From assembly GCF_002079055.1 (NCBI RefSeq), contig NC_047500.1, positions 124,001 through 188,000 on the forward strand: 64,000 bases of DNA, written 5' to 3'. The notes under the pieces were generated by a model, which searched no databases, was not told the origin of the DNA, and worked only from the letters and a program-made list of their open reading frames with translations. Both the position numbers and the translations under genes were made by a program. Shown one piece after another: positions 1 through 10,925 of the stretch; position 1 is the first letter of the stretch; every line of letters starts with the position of its first letter. Origin of the DNA: Saccharomyces paradoxus (taxonomy: Eukaryota; Ascomycota; Saccharomycetes; Saccharomycetales; Saccharomycetaceae).

Positions 1-79
1 TCCCTAGAGTTTGGGTTTCTGAACATTTAGAGTGAATTTAAATATCCATTAGGATACGTAAAATTAAATATTACATAAT

Positions 80-2359
80 TTATTGCTGTTCTTGGGCATC
101 ATCGAAATTGTCATCATTGCTTGAAGACGCATGCAATCCGCTATTTGGGCTATTTTCCCTTGTTTGTTCTTGGTGTTTATCACTTATCGTCAAGTTTGTC
201 TTCAAAGTGTTTTCGCTGTTATACTTCGTAGAGTCCTTGTCTTCAGAAAATGCCTCCTTCGAGGACACAACTTCCTTTACAATGTCCCCAGAACTTTCCA
301 GTTCGGTCTGATTAATTGCGCTTTCTTCCCTAAATTGCTCCTCTAAATCGTCCAAATCTTGCAGTAACTTCTTCTTTTGTATCTTGTGCTGAGAAGCCTT
401 CTTCTTTTCTATATTTTGTCCCTTTTCGTCGTTGCAATTACTATTTTCTTCATTATTCTTTATCGACTTAATAGTACTTTTACCATCCTTTGTTACCGTA
501 TCATCACCTTCATTTTCGCCCATATCCTCTGGTGAAGTAGAATCTGCGCTACTTGTAGTAGACGCTGCTGAGGAAGATTCGCCAACTGATGAACTATCCG
601 CCGATGAACCATCCGTAGAAGAACCATCTGAAGAGGAACCATCTGTTGAAGATTCATCCGTGGTCCCATTTTCCGTGTCTGCACTTTCAAAGTCAAAAGT
701 ATCGCTCTTTTGGCTTTCTTCTGCGCTAGATGAAGACAAAGGTCTTTCCTCACCTTTCTTCCACGCAGCATTGTCCTGCAAGTGGACTGATATAGCATCA
801 TTTTGATTCTCGTCGCTGTCATCATCATCAACAAGCGGTCCAATTTTTGAAGAAATTGAATCATCCACCGCCCATATACCAATATGAGTCCAATGAAGTA
901 TACAACGCAATTTACATAACTGTAGCCATGCTCTTTGAATATTAGTGGTAGGTTGTCCTGGCTTTGCATTTGTTTCGGAAGTAAAAACCATCTTCGGCTT
1001 ATTTTTTGTTGAAGAATTGATACCAAGTCCTGCCATAAAACTTAAACGTTTCGTTTTCTTATCTTGGGAGGAAACCTTGCCGTCTCTTTTAGTATGTTTC
1101 GTAACCTCAGAGAATTTTTCCAAATCTCCCTTGGTAATATTTTGCGTGGTGAGCTTCTCTAAATGCCATGCACCAACCTTCAGTGATCTCAAAAAGGCAA
1201 AGATTTCACATGTTTGCCGCAACTTTAGCAAACACCAATGACATAACGGATACGTATTCGTAACCTGTTCTTTACCGTCGTCAGTCTTGTGTAATGTCTT
1301 CAATACATACATCCTTGCGTGTTCGACAATGTCATCTCTAGATTCTCCACAAAAGGAACATGCAGCATGCACCGCCACTGGAGGTGAATCTAGAGGAAAC
1401 TTGAACATTTTTGGCATATTCGAAGTAGCTTGCTTGACAGGGCTACTTGAGTTGTACCCAATTTGGTAGGTTGCATTAACGCCACTTAGGGGCTCCACAA
1501 CCACTAAGCCGTCTATAATCAAAGAAAGTAAGGTTTTTTTAACCAACCAGCCGATGCCTGACGCATTATCAATCTTAAGTATAGGCTGAATTTCATCATT
1601 GACTAACCTTCGTATTAACTTTGATTCTGATGAAGTCGCCTTTATGTTTTCACAATGAGGAAGTGCAGCGACAAATTTTAGAAATTCATTGTAAAGGCTT
1701 ATATCATAACGAATAGATGAAATGCTTGGTGAGTATACAATTCCGCTATACATATCTTGGGAAGCAAGGGAATATGAAGTTGGAACTTTATTCAAAGAAG
1801 TGCTAGAAGAAGTTGCTGAATCGCTTAATATTGTGGAATACCTGTTCGAGTTATTTGTGACTGTGCTTTCATTATCTAAACTATGCATCACTTTTTTCAA
1901 ATTTTTGAGTTGTAGGGTCAAAGTGTCTAATAAAGTGTCTTTTTCACGCAGTTGTTCAGTGAGTCTCTTATTTAAGATTTCAATAGCGTATTTCTCTTTT
2001 CTAGCATCAGCAACCATATTATTTGCCTCATCAAAAAGCGAAGCAGTCAGATCTTCAACTTCTTTATTTAGTTTGTCCGTTTCCTCCTCAGCTTTAGTTC
2101 GAAGCTCATTTTCTTTGGCTATATCTTCACGCAGTTTCTTCACTTCGCCATCTCTCTCTAATAGTGCTTTTTTTAAAGTTTCATAATCTGTTTTCAACTG
2201 ATTATAGTTTTCAATCCCTGCCTTCTGACTGGCTATTGTTTTTAAAGATTTATTAAGCTGTTCTTCTAAGTGTGACTGTTTATCTACACTCTCGATCAAT
2301 TGCGTAGACAGGGATGTAACCTGTATTGATATTCTTTTCGCTTCCTCAGAAGCATCCAT
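80..2359 (-). CDS. SEC2: Sec2, guanine nucleotide exchange factor for Rab GTPase Sec4
   Basis: Sec2 activates the Rab Sec4 on secretory vesicles bound for the bud; in the family it is recruited by Ypt31/32 and PI4P and then binds the exocyst subunit Sec15. The 759-residue protein begins with a long charged coiled coil (about residues 15-165), the known Sec4-exchange region. Two CxxC pairs at about residues 333 and 374 could bind zinc. A Ser/Asp/Glu-rich low-complexity stretch lies at about 555-605, and the tail is acidic and polar. I chose the ATG at 2359 (MDASEEAKR); the frame stays open upstream to 2419 but only from a TTG. The length equals the 759 aa I recall for S. cerevisiae. It is the last gene of a minus-strand series behind BNI1. 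Confidence 0.96.
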   Translation of the reverse strand: MDASEEAKRISIQVTSLSTQLIESVDKQSHLEEQLNKSLKTIASQKAGIENYNQLKTDYETLKKALLERDGEVKKLREDIAKENELRTKAEEETDKLNKEVEDLTASLFDEANNMVADARKEKYAIEILNKRLTEQLREKDTLLDTLTLQLKNLKKVMHSLDNESTVTNNSNRYSTILSDSATSSSTSLNKVPTSYSLASQDMYSGIVYSPSISSIRYDISLYNEFLKFVAALPHCENIKATSSESKLIRRLVNDEIQPILKIDNASGIGWLVKKTLLSLIIDGLVVVEPLSGVNATYQIGYNSSSPVKQATSNMPKMFKFPLDSPPVAVHAACSFCGESRDDIVEHARMYVLKTLHKTDDGKEQVTNTYPLCHWCLLKLRQTCEIFAFLRSLKVGAWHLEKLTTQNITKGDLEKFSEVTKHTKRDGKVSSQDKKTKRLSFMAGLGINSSTKNKPKMVFTSETNAKPGQPTTNIQRAWLQLCKLRCILHWTHIGIWAVDDSISSKIGPLVDDDDSDENQNDAISVHLQDNAAWKKGEERPLSSSSAEESQKSDTFDFESADTENGTTDESSTDGSSSDGSSTDGSSADSSSVGESSSAASTTSSADSTSPEDMGENEGDDTVTKDGKSTIKSIKNNEENSNCNDEKGQNIEKKKASQHKIQKKKLLQDLDDLEEQFREESAINQTELESSGDIVKEVVSSKEAFSEDKDSTKYNSENTLKTNLTISDKHQEQTRENSPNSGLHASSSNDDNFDDAQEQQ
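590..665 (-). repeat. Imperfect 15-bp tandem repeat coding Ser/Asp-rich tract in SEC2
   Basis: On the plus strand, near-copies of a unit like gaaccatctgtagaa recur and encode SSTDG, SSSDG, SSTDG and SSADS. This is a likely source of length variation between strains. No function is assigned. Confidence 0.7.
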
Positions 2360-2809
2360 TTTAAAACCTTTATCGAATCCAGCTACTATAGGAAAATATC
2401 CTAATGAACTAAAGGCCAAAATCTAAAACTTTTTGATGGGGATCAATGATAACACAGCTGTAAGTAACAAAAGTAACTACTACACGAATCTCTGTGCTTG
2501 TCACTATTTTAAGGTAAACGAGAGCCATGTTCTAGAGGTGCTTCAACGAACGCGAAATATGGTTCCGGGTAGTGAAGTAGAAAAAAGGCAGATGTAATGA
2601 ACAAATCCATTCTACAATCGCAATAATGGGAAACTTAAGTTAAGATGAATGTAAGTGTATCATAAGTGATCTATAAACATTAAAATTATATATATATATC
2701 ATTATACGTGATTAAATGGTTCGTGATTATTTCTTTGTAGTAGTGCTTGTTTTGATGTTTGTTGTGGTATTGTTGATTTTTTTTTTTTGATTTTTTGTTG
2801 TTTTGTATT
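2360..2809. promoter_or_regulatory. SEC2 promoter and BNI1 3' region
   Basis: About 450 bases separate two minus-strand genes. The part near 2810 is T-rich (a T-run near 2777-2789) with an alternating TA tract near 2687-2698, as expected for BNI1 3'-end signals. The part near 2360 should hold the SEC2 promoter. A CGCGAAA at 2551-2557 resembles an SBF site but is only one short match. I see no gene or structured RNA. Confidence 0.5.
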
Positions 2810-5800
2810 TTATTTGAAATTTAGCTTGTTACCTGTGCTAGCCTCTCCGACGGATCTTTCCTTACGAGCCCTCAATTTTTCAAGATGTTCATCGAGTATG
2901 GAATTTTGCTTTACCGGTGTGTCGGAGCCCCTTAACTCCTTTAGTAACATTCTAGCTCGGTCACTAATTTCCTCTTGATCTTCCAGGGCAGATGTCTTGG
3001 ATGGCGATGGTAAATCTTCGGAGGTATTCATAACACCTCTTGTGGCAAGCGGAGTGGGTGATTCGGCATGAATTACTGCATCGGCAGCAGGGTCCATAGC
3101 TTCTGGGGAATAAAGAATAGATCCTTCTTCAGTATCCAAGTCGTTGAGTAATTGTGGAGCATTGTCTTTCTCAGAAAGATATTTTTTTCTGACTAAAGCT
3201 CTTTTTCTAGCAGAAGACGGATCACTTTTGGCTGGTCCCGCATTTTTCAACTGTTCTAATAGCTTGTCCATAACAGCACGCCTGTCTTCCGCTTCATCCT
3301 CTTCATTTCCTTCCGATGAAGGTGAATCGCTGTTCTCTTTTTGTTTTTCTTTTTCTTGTACCCTTTTTTGCTGTTCTTCCACCAAGTTCTTATGCTTTAT
3401 ATAAAGCCTTTCTTCTTCTTCCGCGGCCAGATTTTGTGCCTGAGCTTTCTTATATTCATTTACAAAATCCGCAAATTTCTTGAAGAATGAGATTTTAGCA
3501 AACTTATCACCACAATCTTCACCATACGTATGCATGAGACTTTCGAATTCCATGATAGTCAACTTAACTTCGTCTTCTAACAAGTCCCCCTTTTTTCTGG
3601 CTTCCGGTAACACAGGCAATGTCTTTATCAAAACTTTGTCTAAAGGATGGAACTTTGAAGAGTCGCTCAAATTACCAATTTCAACTGAACGCTCTACGTT
3701 TACAATCGATTGGCTGAAGTCCTTACAGTCATTAACCAACTGCTCAATGGAAACTTTCACGACATCCAACACGGGTTCTAATTCCTTTAAAAAGTCATTG
3801 AACCTTGGGTAATTTAACCTGACAATTTTTTCGACGTAATTTAAAAAGGTCATGCTATTAGTGGTATCCTTGATAAACGTCAATCTTTGCAAGGTTGAAA
3901 GTTTAAAGCCTTGCGCTTGCTTAGAAGTGTCGTTCATGAAATTACCAACAGCTAAGATAACATTAAAGACGTTACGCAAATTATCTGATTCTTGAAGTGC
4001 GCTAACAGCCTTGTCAACTTTTCTCAACTTTGCCAATAACTCATTATACTCTCTTTCAAACGAGGTAACTACTGTGAGAGCTCTCATACGTGAACCCCAG
4101 TACGATTCTAGATTAACCATCAATTGCAAGTAAATTTGGTCAGCCCTTTGTAAATCGTTTGGATCTTTTTCAGGGGGCTTGGCATCTTCTAGATTCCTCA
4201 CACCTTCCCAATCTGTGGAATATGGAGCGTAATTCCTGGCTAAGTTGACAGAGACTTCGATGATTTCAGGTTTTGACAAAAACTCAACAACACTCGGTGT
4301 TTGCAGGAAGTCCCTATCACAGTTTAGTATTTTTTTCACCAGATCGGCAACTGAAAGTGATGAATACATGTGCAAGTTGATACCAAACTGTTGAGAAATA
4401 TCCCTGGATAAGAAAGTGATTTTCTGTAGATCTTCCTTGCGCTTGCTTGCTAAAGATTTAATTTCTCTGGCGGCAAAGGCCTTCTCTAAATCAGCAAGAA
4501 CACCTTTCTCGTATAAGTCATCTGCAAACTTTTCAGCCTTGCCTGTGCCCCAAATAGAATTATCGGTACAATCTAATTTTTCCCAGTGCAGTTGCTTTAA
4601 TTTTTTGTGAGGACGAGGATACTTTTCAAATAATGAAGGGGATTGAGGAAGTAACGGTGATGTTACAACTGATTTCGTTTGCGATGCTGGCATCATTGGC
4701 GGAGCTGGCGGAATGGCGCCCCCAGTAGACGAAGACAATACAGATGGTAGCGGTGGTGGTGGTGGTGTTTCTCCCTTGGTTTTGCCGAACAATGCCATGG
4801 GTGGAGGAGGTGGAGGAGGTGGAGGATGTGAAGTATCAATTTCTCTAGAAGTTTCTTGCTTGATAGCATCGTCTTCCAACTCTTTCTCCTTGTCCAATGA
4901 TTTACCAAACAGTTCTACGGGAACTGGAGGAGGAGGAGGTGGTGGTGATGGGGAAACTGCGGATGATGGAGTAGAGGATTTTTCCACCTGAGCTGCATTA
5001 TCTGTTTCACCCACAGCAATGAGATTTGATGTAGTGCTTTCTTCATCACTTACCATATGCCCTTCTTCTCCTTTTTTCACATGTTGTCGGACGCCTTTCT
5101 CAACTTTGTCCAAGGCAGAAGCTGCACTTACCGTACTATCCTCTGCTAAAGATTCTTCGCTTAGGCCTTCGTCCTCATTTTGTTCATATGGTTCAACCTT
5201 ATTTACCTTCTGTGTCAACTCCTCTAAATATGGAGCAGAAGAGACGGTGGACCTTCTGAGCCTGTTCATAAACGTCTTTTCAACTTTACTATGCATGTGT
5301 CCAACACCTGAAACATAATTAGTATCTCTCAAAGCGACTGATGCAGTAACGTTTTGACCAGTCCCGTATTTTTGAGATAAGGCATCCAGAAAAGACCCAG
5401 GACCTGATCCTGAAGATAACTCTGAGTGTTCACTCTTTATTTCTTGATTTGGAGATGCATCTTGATATACTTCTTCGCTTTCAGCATCAGAGCTAGAAGA
5501 GGATAAACCGCTTTCTTCATCATCTTTTCCTTCTTTTTTATGTTCCGCTTGAGTCTGGAAATCCAATAACTGATCCGTTATTCTACTGATCTCGTCCAGC
5601 TTTTTTTGATATGTCTTAGGGTCAAGACTTGCATAGTTAGCATCCCCTTCCGCTTTCCCATCCACAGAATTTTTCTTTGGACTTTCCATAATCTCCTCAA
5701 CATTGAAGTCGATGCCAAATCCCTTGTATTTTGTTTCTAGTTCTTTCAGTCTCTTTAGAGCCAGAGATTTCTTTTCGTTAAATAGCTCATTAACACGTTC

Positions 5801-8656
5801 TTCGACATTGAATTTGGAAATATCGTTACTTTCCATTTGAATTTCAGCCAAAGCCCGTCTTAGATCATTTAGTTTGTTCACGTCCGCCTCTTGAGGTTTG
5901 ACTAATGGTTTCTTATCTTTATTTTTCATCCTCTTCACTTTTGGCTTTTTAATATGTATAGGAGGTTCAAGACGATCTTTCTCAAATTCAGCAAAATTTG
6001 TCATCTCTAATTGTCTAGCTTCATTTTCAATATTTTCCATCTGCATTCTTAACATTTTTAACCTCTTATTAGGTTGAAGTGTCATACCGAATTTTTTTGA
6101 GTCATCCTTGTAATCTTTCTTTGCTCTCGACAATCCGTCCTGTAACACCTTTTGAATATTCGCTTTCTCTGAAGAGTTGAAGCTTGAGTTCGTACCTCTG
6201 GTACTTCCACTCTTATTGGGACTTTCTTCAGGCCTCGAGTTCAATATAGTTAACATTTTTCTCAATTCAACTTCTTGCTGATGCTTTTCCAAAAGATGCT
6301 TCTTTTTCAGCTCCTCTAGCTCAGCTTCCAGTTGCTGCATAACTCTTTGATTCTTAGCCAATATACGATCTCTCTCATGCAACTCGTCTTCTAACTGCCC
6401 AACGAGCCCGTGCTCTGCCTTGCTTAACTTTTCACTCAGAGAATCCCTCTCCGCTTGAATTTCTTCTAATTTCTTTGTTAGAGTTCTACTTTCTAATATA
6501 GCTCGACGTGCCACTTCATCAGTCTGCATGGCATCGTAAAGCCGTTGGATAGCCATATTCATATTAGATTCTTCATCAGCAGTTGAAGCAACACTAACAT
6601 TAGTTACCAAAGAATCCATTAATTTCAATTGCTTACTTAGTTTAGAGGAGTTTTGGTTTTCCTCGATTAACTTTGAACTAGAAAGGAAAAGGTGTTGAAC
6701 TAAAGATACTAAGAGTTTTTCATTCTCGGTGCCTTTACATATATCCCAAAGGTTTTTCAGCAGCGATAACGGATCTTGTAAATCAACGTTAAAAGCTTTA
6801 TTGTTGGCCTCTAATTTGACATTAAAATCGTCAAGCTTATTGTTGTCATATAACTCAATTTGGTCAATTACTTTATCGTAGTCTAGTAATTTTATTTTGT
6901 TCATAATTCGCAAAATACCACAATTTTCCAGTTTTGTCCTTAATAGTATTCTTTGATTAATGTTGTCTGAACAAGAGCATAAATGATTGATAAAAACCAT
7001 TGTCCATTGGCAGTATTCCAAGATGGCATTTTCGCCTCCACCATTTTTAAATTCATCTGACGCGCCAACTAACGAACCCATTTTACCTCTTCCATCTAAA
7101 GTTTGTTCAACGGCAAATAACCATGCTTGAACGATTTTCAAATGACTCTCAAGGGTTAAATGTGAAAAATATTGGGGCATTTTTTTGAAATTTTGAATCA
7201 TATGGAGATTTTGCCCTATCCTAAACTTCTTGTCTAGCGACGTAAGAACTGCTTCGAATCTGCTCTTGTTTTTTTTTTCTAGCATACAAACAAAAATTTC
7301 AGTGGCCATTTTCCTTGTAGCCAGTTTTGTAGAAAATAGACCTTCTGCAACGGTATCAGTCATTAATCTATGTGTACTGAACTCATATAAACCTTGTGAA
7401 AGCATCGATAAGACTCTGAAACATTTGAAAAATGAGTTTTCTTTCTCTAATAATTCTTTTGTCAAGTTCTCCCGAGGTGCAGTCTTATATATAGAGTTCA
7501 TTAGTACATTAGCCATAGCAATGTGACCTTGATGATCTATAAAAGCGTCTACCCAATCTAGTTGTTCAGTCCTTAAAGTCACCCATAAATCCTTCATTTC
7601 ATCGGTCGTAAGTTTATCTGCTAAGATACGCTGCACATAATGTATCGGCGGTCTGTTTGTTCTGTCTCCCGGAAGAGTAGATGCACTTGTGTTATTTTCA
7701 GACCCGCCTCTATAAATATTGTTTAAAGATGGCTGCTTTTTCAAACTCCCAGTAACCAATTTCTTACCCTTAGAAGTTGTCGTACCTACTGATGAAAGAG
7801 TCGTAGAATGATTTAAACTGTTACTGTATACGGTGGAGGTGGGAGAAGAGGCGCTCGTCATCAAAACTGATTTTGGGGACGAAAGAGATGAATTGGCCGT
7901 AAGGATAGGGTGATGGTCTGACGCCATCGAAGTTCTGGAAGCAGTGGAAGAAGAGGTTGTGTTTGCTCGCATTTTCTTTAGCTCATTTTGTAAATCCTGC
8001 TTTACAATCAGCCATTTCTTTTCAATGCTGTAGCCCATCAGAGCCTCTTGTTTGTCCTCTGATAAAGACTGAAAAATATTTCTTTTGTACATAATATCTT
8101 CAAACAAAATTTCCACTTCGTATGGGTCGGACGGCATTTCTAAATGAATTTTACCATCAGGTGTAGTAAATTTGCTTAAGTTCGTTAGCGAACCTTGGGA
8201 CAGAAGACTTGATGCAGAGTGGCTTTGCCCGGTATGTTGTCTTGTTAGCTTATTGGATGCCTGAGAAGAATTCCTTTTGGAATACGAATATTTTGATTGC
8301 ATCGAGTGCGACCTTGCATGCTGGGAGGATACTGGTATGTCCCCACTTATTTTACCATTCATGTACTGAGACAAGTTTTGAGTGTTTAATGTAGTTTTTT
8401 TATTTAACGGCCTTGCCTCAGTAGATGTAGACCTAGAAGGTCCATTCAGTTTTCTAAAAGATGAAGATGCTGGTGAAGTGGACGCCTCGTGCCCTACGGG
8501 AGAATGCTGTTGTTGAGATGCATAGGTTGGAGAGCCCGTATTGTTATTTGTTGCATTTGAGTTAGCCAAACGCTTCAAATTTTGGAATAAACCAGAACTC
8601 GAATTCGATTGACTATCCTTTGAACTCGAGTGCTTGGAGCCTGAATTCTTTAACAT
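2810..8656 (-). CDS. BNI1: Bni1, formin
   Basis: Bni1 nucleates linear actin cables at the bud tip and neck under Rho-GTPase control, as part of the polarisome. The 1948-residue protein (about 1953 recalled for S. cerevisiae) shows the formin order. A Ser-rich N-terminus leads into a GTPase-binding and FH3 region including about residues 340-390. Coiled coils follow at about 720-900. The FH1 domain has three proline runs at about 1230-1325 (PPPPPPP, PPPPPPPPP, PPPPPLP). The FH2 actin-nucleating domain spans about 1350-1760 and starts near LKQLHWEKLD. A C-terminal autoinhibitory DAD-like motif (AVMDKLLEQLKNAG) lies near 1795. The ATG at 8656 is the only sensible start. Reverse-strand glycine-rich frames over FH1 are shadows. 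Confidence 0.97.
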   Translation of the reverse strand: MLKNSGSKHSSSKDSQSNSSSGLFQNLKRLANSNATNNNTGSPTYASQQQHSPVGHEASTSPASSSFRKLNGPSRSTSTEARPLNKKTTLNTQNLSQYMNGKISGDIPVSSQHARSHSMQSKYSYSKRNSSQASNKLTRQHTGQSHSASSLLSQGSLTNLSKFTTPDGKIHLEMPSDPYEVEILFEDIMYKRNIFQSLSEDKQEALMGYSIEKKWLIVKQDLQNELKKMRANTTSSSTASRTSMASDHHPILTANSSLSSPKSVLMTSASSPTSTVYSNSLNHSTTLSSVGTTTSKGKKLVTGSLKKQPSLNNIYRGGSENNTSASTLPGDRTNRPPIHYVQRILADKLTTDEMKDLWVTLRTEQLDWVDAFIDHQGHIAMANVLMNSIYKTAPRENLTKELLEKENSFFKCFRVLSMLSQGLYEFSTHRLMTDTVAEGLFSTKLATRKMATEIFVCMLEKKNKSRFEAVLTSLDKKFRIGQNLHMIQNFKKMPQYFSHLTLESHLKIVQAWLFAVEQTLDGRGKMGSLVGASDEFKNGGGENAILEYCQWTMVFINHLCSCSDNINQRILLRTKLENCGILRIMNKIKLLDYDKVIDQIELYDNNKLDDFNVKLEANNKAFNVDLQDPLSLLKNLWDICKGTENEKLLVSLVQHLFLSSSKLIEENQNSSKLSKQLKLMDSLVTNVSVASTADEESNMNMAIQRLYDAMQTDEVARRAILESRTLTKKLEEIQAERDSLSEKLSKAEHGLVGQLEDELHERDRILAKNQRVMQQLEAELEELKKKHLLEKHQQEVELRKMLTILNSRPEESPNKSGSTRGTNSSFNSSEKANIQKVLQDGLSRAKKDYKDDSKKFGMTLQPNKRLKMLRMQMENIENEARQLEMTNFAEFEKDRLEPPIHIKKPKVKRMKNKDKKPLVKPQEADVNKLNDLRRALAEIQMESNDISKFNVEERVNELFNEKKSLALKRLKELETKYKGFGIDFNVEEIMESPKKNSVDGKAEGDANYASLDPKTYQKKLDEISRITDQLLDFQTQAEHKKEGKDDEESGLSSSSSDAESEEVYQDASPNQEIKSEHSELSSGSGPGSFLDALSQKYGTGQNVTASVALRDTNYVSGVGHMHSKVEKTFMNRLRRSTVSSAPYLEELTQKVNKVEPYEQNEDEGLSEESLAEDSTVSAASALDKVEKGVRQHVKKGEEGHMVSDEESTTSNLIAVGETDNAAQVEKSSTPSSAVSPSPPPPPPPVPVELFGKSLDKEKELEDDAIKQETSREIDTSHPPPPPPPPPMALFGKTKGETPPPPPLPSVLSSSTGGAIPPAPPMMPASQTKSVVTSPLLPQSPSLFEKYPRPHKKLKQLHWEKLDCTDNSIWGTGKAEKFADDLYEKGVLADLEKAFAAREIKSLASKRKEDLQKITFLSRDISQQFGINLHMYSSLSVADLVKKILNCDRDFLQTPSVVEFLSKPEIIEVSVNLARNYAPYSTDWEGVRNLEDAKPPEKDPNDLQRADQIYLQLMVNLESYWGSRMRALTVVTSFEREYNELLAKLRKVDKAVSALQESDNLRNVFNVILAVGNFMNDTSKQAQGFKLSTLQRLTFIKDTTNSMTFLNYVEKIVRLNYPRFNDFLKELEPVLDVVKVSIEQLVNDCKDFSQSIVNVERSVEIGNLSDSSKFHPLDKVLIKTLPVLPEARKKGDLLEDEVKLTIMEFESLMHTYGEDCGDKFAKISFFKKFADFVNEYKKAQAQNLAAEEEERLYIKHKNLVEEQQKRVQEKEKQKENSDSPSSEGNEEDEAEDRRAVMDKLLEQLKNAGPAKSDPSSARKRALVRKKYLSEKDNAPQLLNDLDTEEGSILYSPEAMDPAADAVIHAESPTPLATRGVMNTSEDLPSPSKTSALEDQEEISDRARMLLKELRGSDTPVKQNSILDEHLEKLRARKERSVGEASTGNKLNFK

Positions 8657-9166
8657 TTGCTTTCTTCCTTCTCTTTTCGTTGGAAAGGTTCAAGTGTTTT
8701 CTTTAATGGCGAGTACTTAAGCGTTGACTAGATCTGAGTTAAAATGACTTCTCCTCAGTACAGAGGATAGTTACAAAAGGCAAAAAAAATAATTAAGGAA
8801 TGGCCCAACTGTATGAGACGTATAATCACCGTGAAGGATGAAGAAATGAATGCCACTGCCCAATTTTATAATTAACACGAAAACAATTAACACACAGCCG
8901 TCAGTATCCTCTTATCTGTAAGAAGGGCCCGTGCTATTGTTCTTAAAAGGGATTCTGCTTTCCCACATCTGCTTTTTCTTTCTTCCTCTTCCACATCAAA
9001 AACTTCCACCGCCCGATGTCGGGTAAGCCATGGAAATTACGGGCGATGGCTTTCGGCGGCTAACAACCAAACAAAAAGGAAGTAATCAATAATCATAGGA
9101 AGAGACTTGTACAAGGATATGACACATATATGTATATATAAGTACGTATACACGGTTATTCCAAGG
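8657..9166. promoter_or_regulatory. BNI1 promoter and ALP1 3' region
   Basis: This gap of about 510 bases lies between ALP1 and BNI1, both on minus. It holds a CGGGTAA (9020-9026), the Reb1 core, about 140 bases past the ALP1 stop and 365 upstream of the BNI1 ATG. There it could open BNI1 chromatin or block read-through from ALP1. A short TA-rich stretch near 9125-9140 fits ALP1 3'-end formation. I see no open gene. Confidence 0.5.
9020..9026 (+). promoter_or_regulatory. Candidate Reb1 site
   Basis: CGGGTAA matches the Reb1 core exactly. It lies in an intergenic gap where Reb1 commonly acts as a nucleosome-excluding or roadblock-termination factor. Sequence match only. Confidence 0.4.
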
Positions 9167-10888
9167 TCATGAAAGGATATCCCATACACGCTGCCATCTT
9201 GTTTTGCATTCTGGCTCTACCCATACCAGCTCCTCTATTTGCCGGCGGTCAGAATCTATATCGATATCCTGCAGCTTCCAGACCAAGCGACACTTGAACC
9301 AAACTTGGAATGACAGCCAGATAGTCGCAAAAAGGAACACTGATATATACGCAGCAACAAAGTCTATGGGCTGAAAGGTCGGTGCAAATGCGGTGAATCC
9401 CTGGATCAGAACGATCAGAGCGATGAAAAAAGATGCGTAATATGCCAGGAAAGGCATCATTCGAGCTTTGTAAGGTAAGTCATCCCTCGATATACCACGT
9501 TTCCTTATTGCTTGCATGAAGCGGATATGCGAAAATGAAATCAAAAGCCAGGCGAAGAAGCCTGCCACACCGGTTATGTTCAATAACCAATTAAAGGCCT
9601 TACCGCTGCCTGCAGAAATCTCTAAGAAGGCCAAAAACCCGAACACTGATGTTGATAGAACGGCAAAGTATGGGACACCACTTTTAGTCACGTTAGACAA
9701 GAACCTTGGTGCCAAGCTATTTTTAGAGAGACTGTACAATACCCTTGAGCCAATGTACACGTTAGAGTTACCTGCAGAGAGAATGGTGATTAGGACGACC
9801 GCGTTGAATATATCTGGGAGAACTTTTGTACCTGAGTTCTCGATGCTTATCATAAAGGGCGATGAAGAGACAAATGTGCCATCGCCATCCAACTTTGGAT
9901 CATTATATGGCACCAAAAGGCCAATGAAGAATAGCGAAAGAATGTAAAAAACTAGGATTCTCACTACTACTTTCTTGATTGCCCTCGGGAGCGCTTTTCG
10001 TGGATTAGCCGCTTCACCAGCGGTGATCCCGACTAGTTCAGTACCTTGGTACGTAAATGCAGCATTGATCAAAGAGGAAACCCAACCGAGAAAGCGGCCC
10101 TCATTTTTGTTACTGGAGATGATGCCTGGTCCCCAGGCGCCTGGATTTCTCCAGTACCTGAAACCGATGGGCCCATCAGATTGTCCCGCACCACACACAA
10201 TACAGAATGAAAAAATGATGAAGCCGAGCAACGCGATGACCTTTATAGAAGCAATACAAAACTCGAATTCCCCGTAGTATTTCACAGGAAACATGTTCAT
10301 CGAAGTTAATAGGCACCAAAAAATCACGATCCAAGCTGATAGAGGTACTGCGTCTGTCCAGTACTGAATAACTTGCCCCAGAACGGATAATTCCAACGCG
10401 AAGGTGAAACACCACGATAGCCAGTACATATAACCATTAGTTGCTCCCAGCGCTGGCGACAGAAACCTCTGCGCAAAGACAGAAAATGAAGATGTTACAG
10501 GGATAAAGGTGGCCATCTCTCCCAACGATTGTGTTACGGAGTAAATTACCGTCCCCATAAACAAATACGATATTAGCGCACCAACAGGCCCGGCATGTGC
10601 CAGTGGTGGACCGATACCTATTATGAGGCCCGTGCCAATGGTACCACCGAGCGCAATCATCCCTATATGCCGCTGCTTCAACTTCCGTTTCACCTCTCGA
10701 CTCTCTCGTGGCAGCCTCTCCGCTTCCCTAGCGACATCGTCCTCAATGCTCTTCTTTGTGACGATGGTCTCCGTGGCGTTCTCTCCAGCATGCCGGTCAA
10801 CTACCAACTCCTCCTCTTTTATAGTAGAGCTAGAGTTGATTTCGCATTGACCCTCCTTGGCCGTTTGCATGTCCACAGTTTCACGCAT
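9167..10888 (-). CDS. ALP1: Alp1, basic amino-acid (arginine-type) permease
   Basis: This is a yeast amino-acid permease of the APC superfamily in the plasma membrane, paralogous to CAN1 and LYP1. The 573-residue protein has a hydrophilic acidic N-terminal tail of about 70 residues. The first membrane helix carries the family signature [18 protein letters not shown], followed by about 12 hydrophobic segments and a short cytosolic C-terminus (DIDIDSDRR). Length equals S. cerevisiae Alp1 as I recall it. It is transcribed divergently from LYP1, with the BSC4-equivalent region between them. A 161-base block (10011-10171) is identical to LYP1 in inverted orientation, while flanking sequence is clearly diverged, which suggests gene conversion. 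The CAN1 alternative is unlikely because of synteny. Confidence 0.94.
   Translation of the reverse strand: MRETVDMQTAKEGQCEINSSSTIKEEELVVDRHAGENATETIVTKKSIEDDVAREAERLPRESREVKRKLKQRHIGMIALGGTIGTGLIIGIGPPLAHAGPVGALISYLFMGTVIYSVTQSLGEMATFIPVTSSFSVFAQRFLSPALGATNGYMYWLSWCFTFALELSVLGQVIQYWTDAVPLSAWIVIFWCLLTSMNMFPVKYYGEFEFCIASIKVIALLGFIIFSFCIVCGAGQSDGPIGFRYWRNPGAWGPGIISSNKNEGRFLGWVSSLINAAFTYQGTELVGITAGEAANPRKALPRAIKKVVVRILVFYILSLFFIGLLVPYNDPKLDGDGTFVSSSPFMISIENSGTKVLPDIFNAVVLITILSAGNSNVYIGSRVLYSLSKNSLAPRFLSNVTKSGVPYFAVLSTSVFGFLAFLEISAGSGKAFNWLLNITGVAGFFAWLLISFSHIRFMQAIRKRGISRDDLPYKARMMPFLAYYASFFIALIVLIQGFTAFAPTFQPIDFVAAYISVFLFATIWLSFQVWFKCRLVWKLQDIDIDSDRRQIEELVWVEPECKTRWQRVWDILS
10011..10171 (-). 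repeat. 161-bp tract identical to LYP1 12683-12843 (inverted)
   Basis: Reverse-complementing this block gives exactly the LYP1 bases at 12683-12843 by direct base-by-base reading. The next base on each side differs and flanking synonymous sites diverge strongly. It encodes the segment from PIGFRYW to TAGEA in both permeases. Confidence 0.93.
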
Positions 10889-10925
10889 GGCAATAATCGC
10901 GATGCTATAATTTTGCCGCTAATAT

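Noticed and set aside
4713-4991. Glycine-rich plus-strand frame opposite BNI1
   Set aside because: It is the antisense of the FH1 proline codons (CCN read as GGN) and has no independent support.
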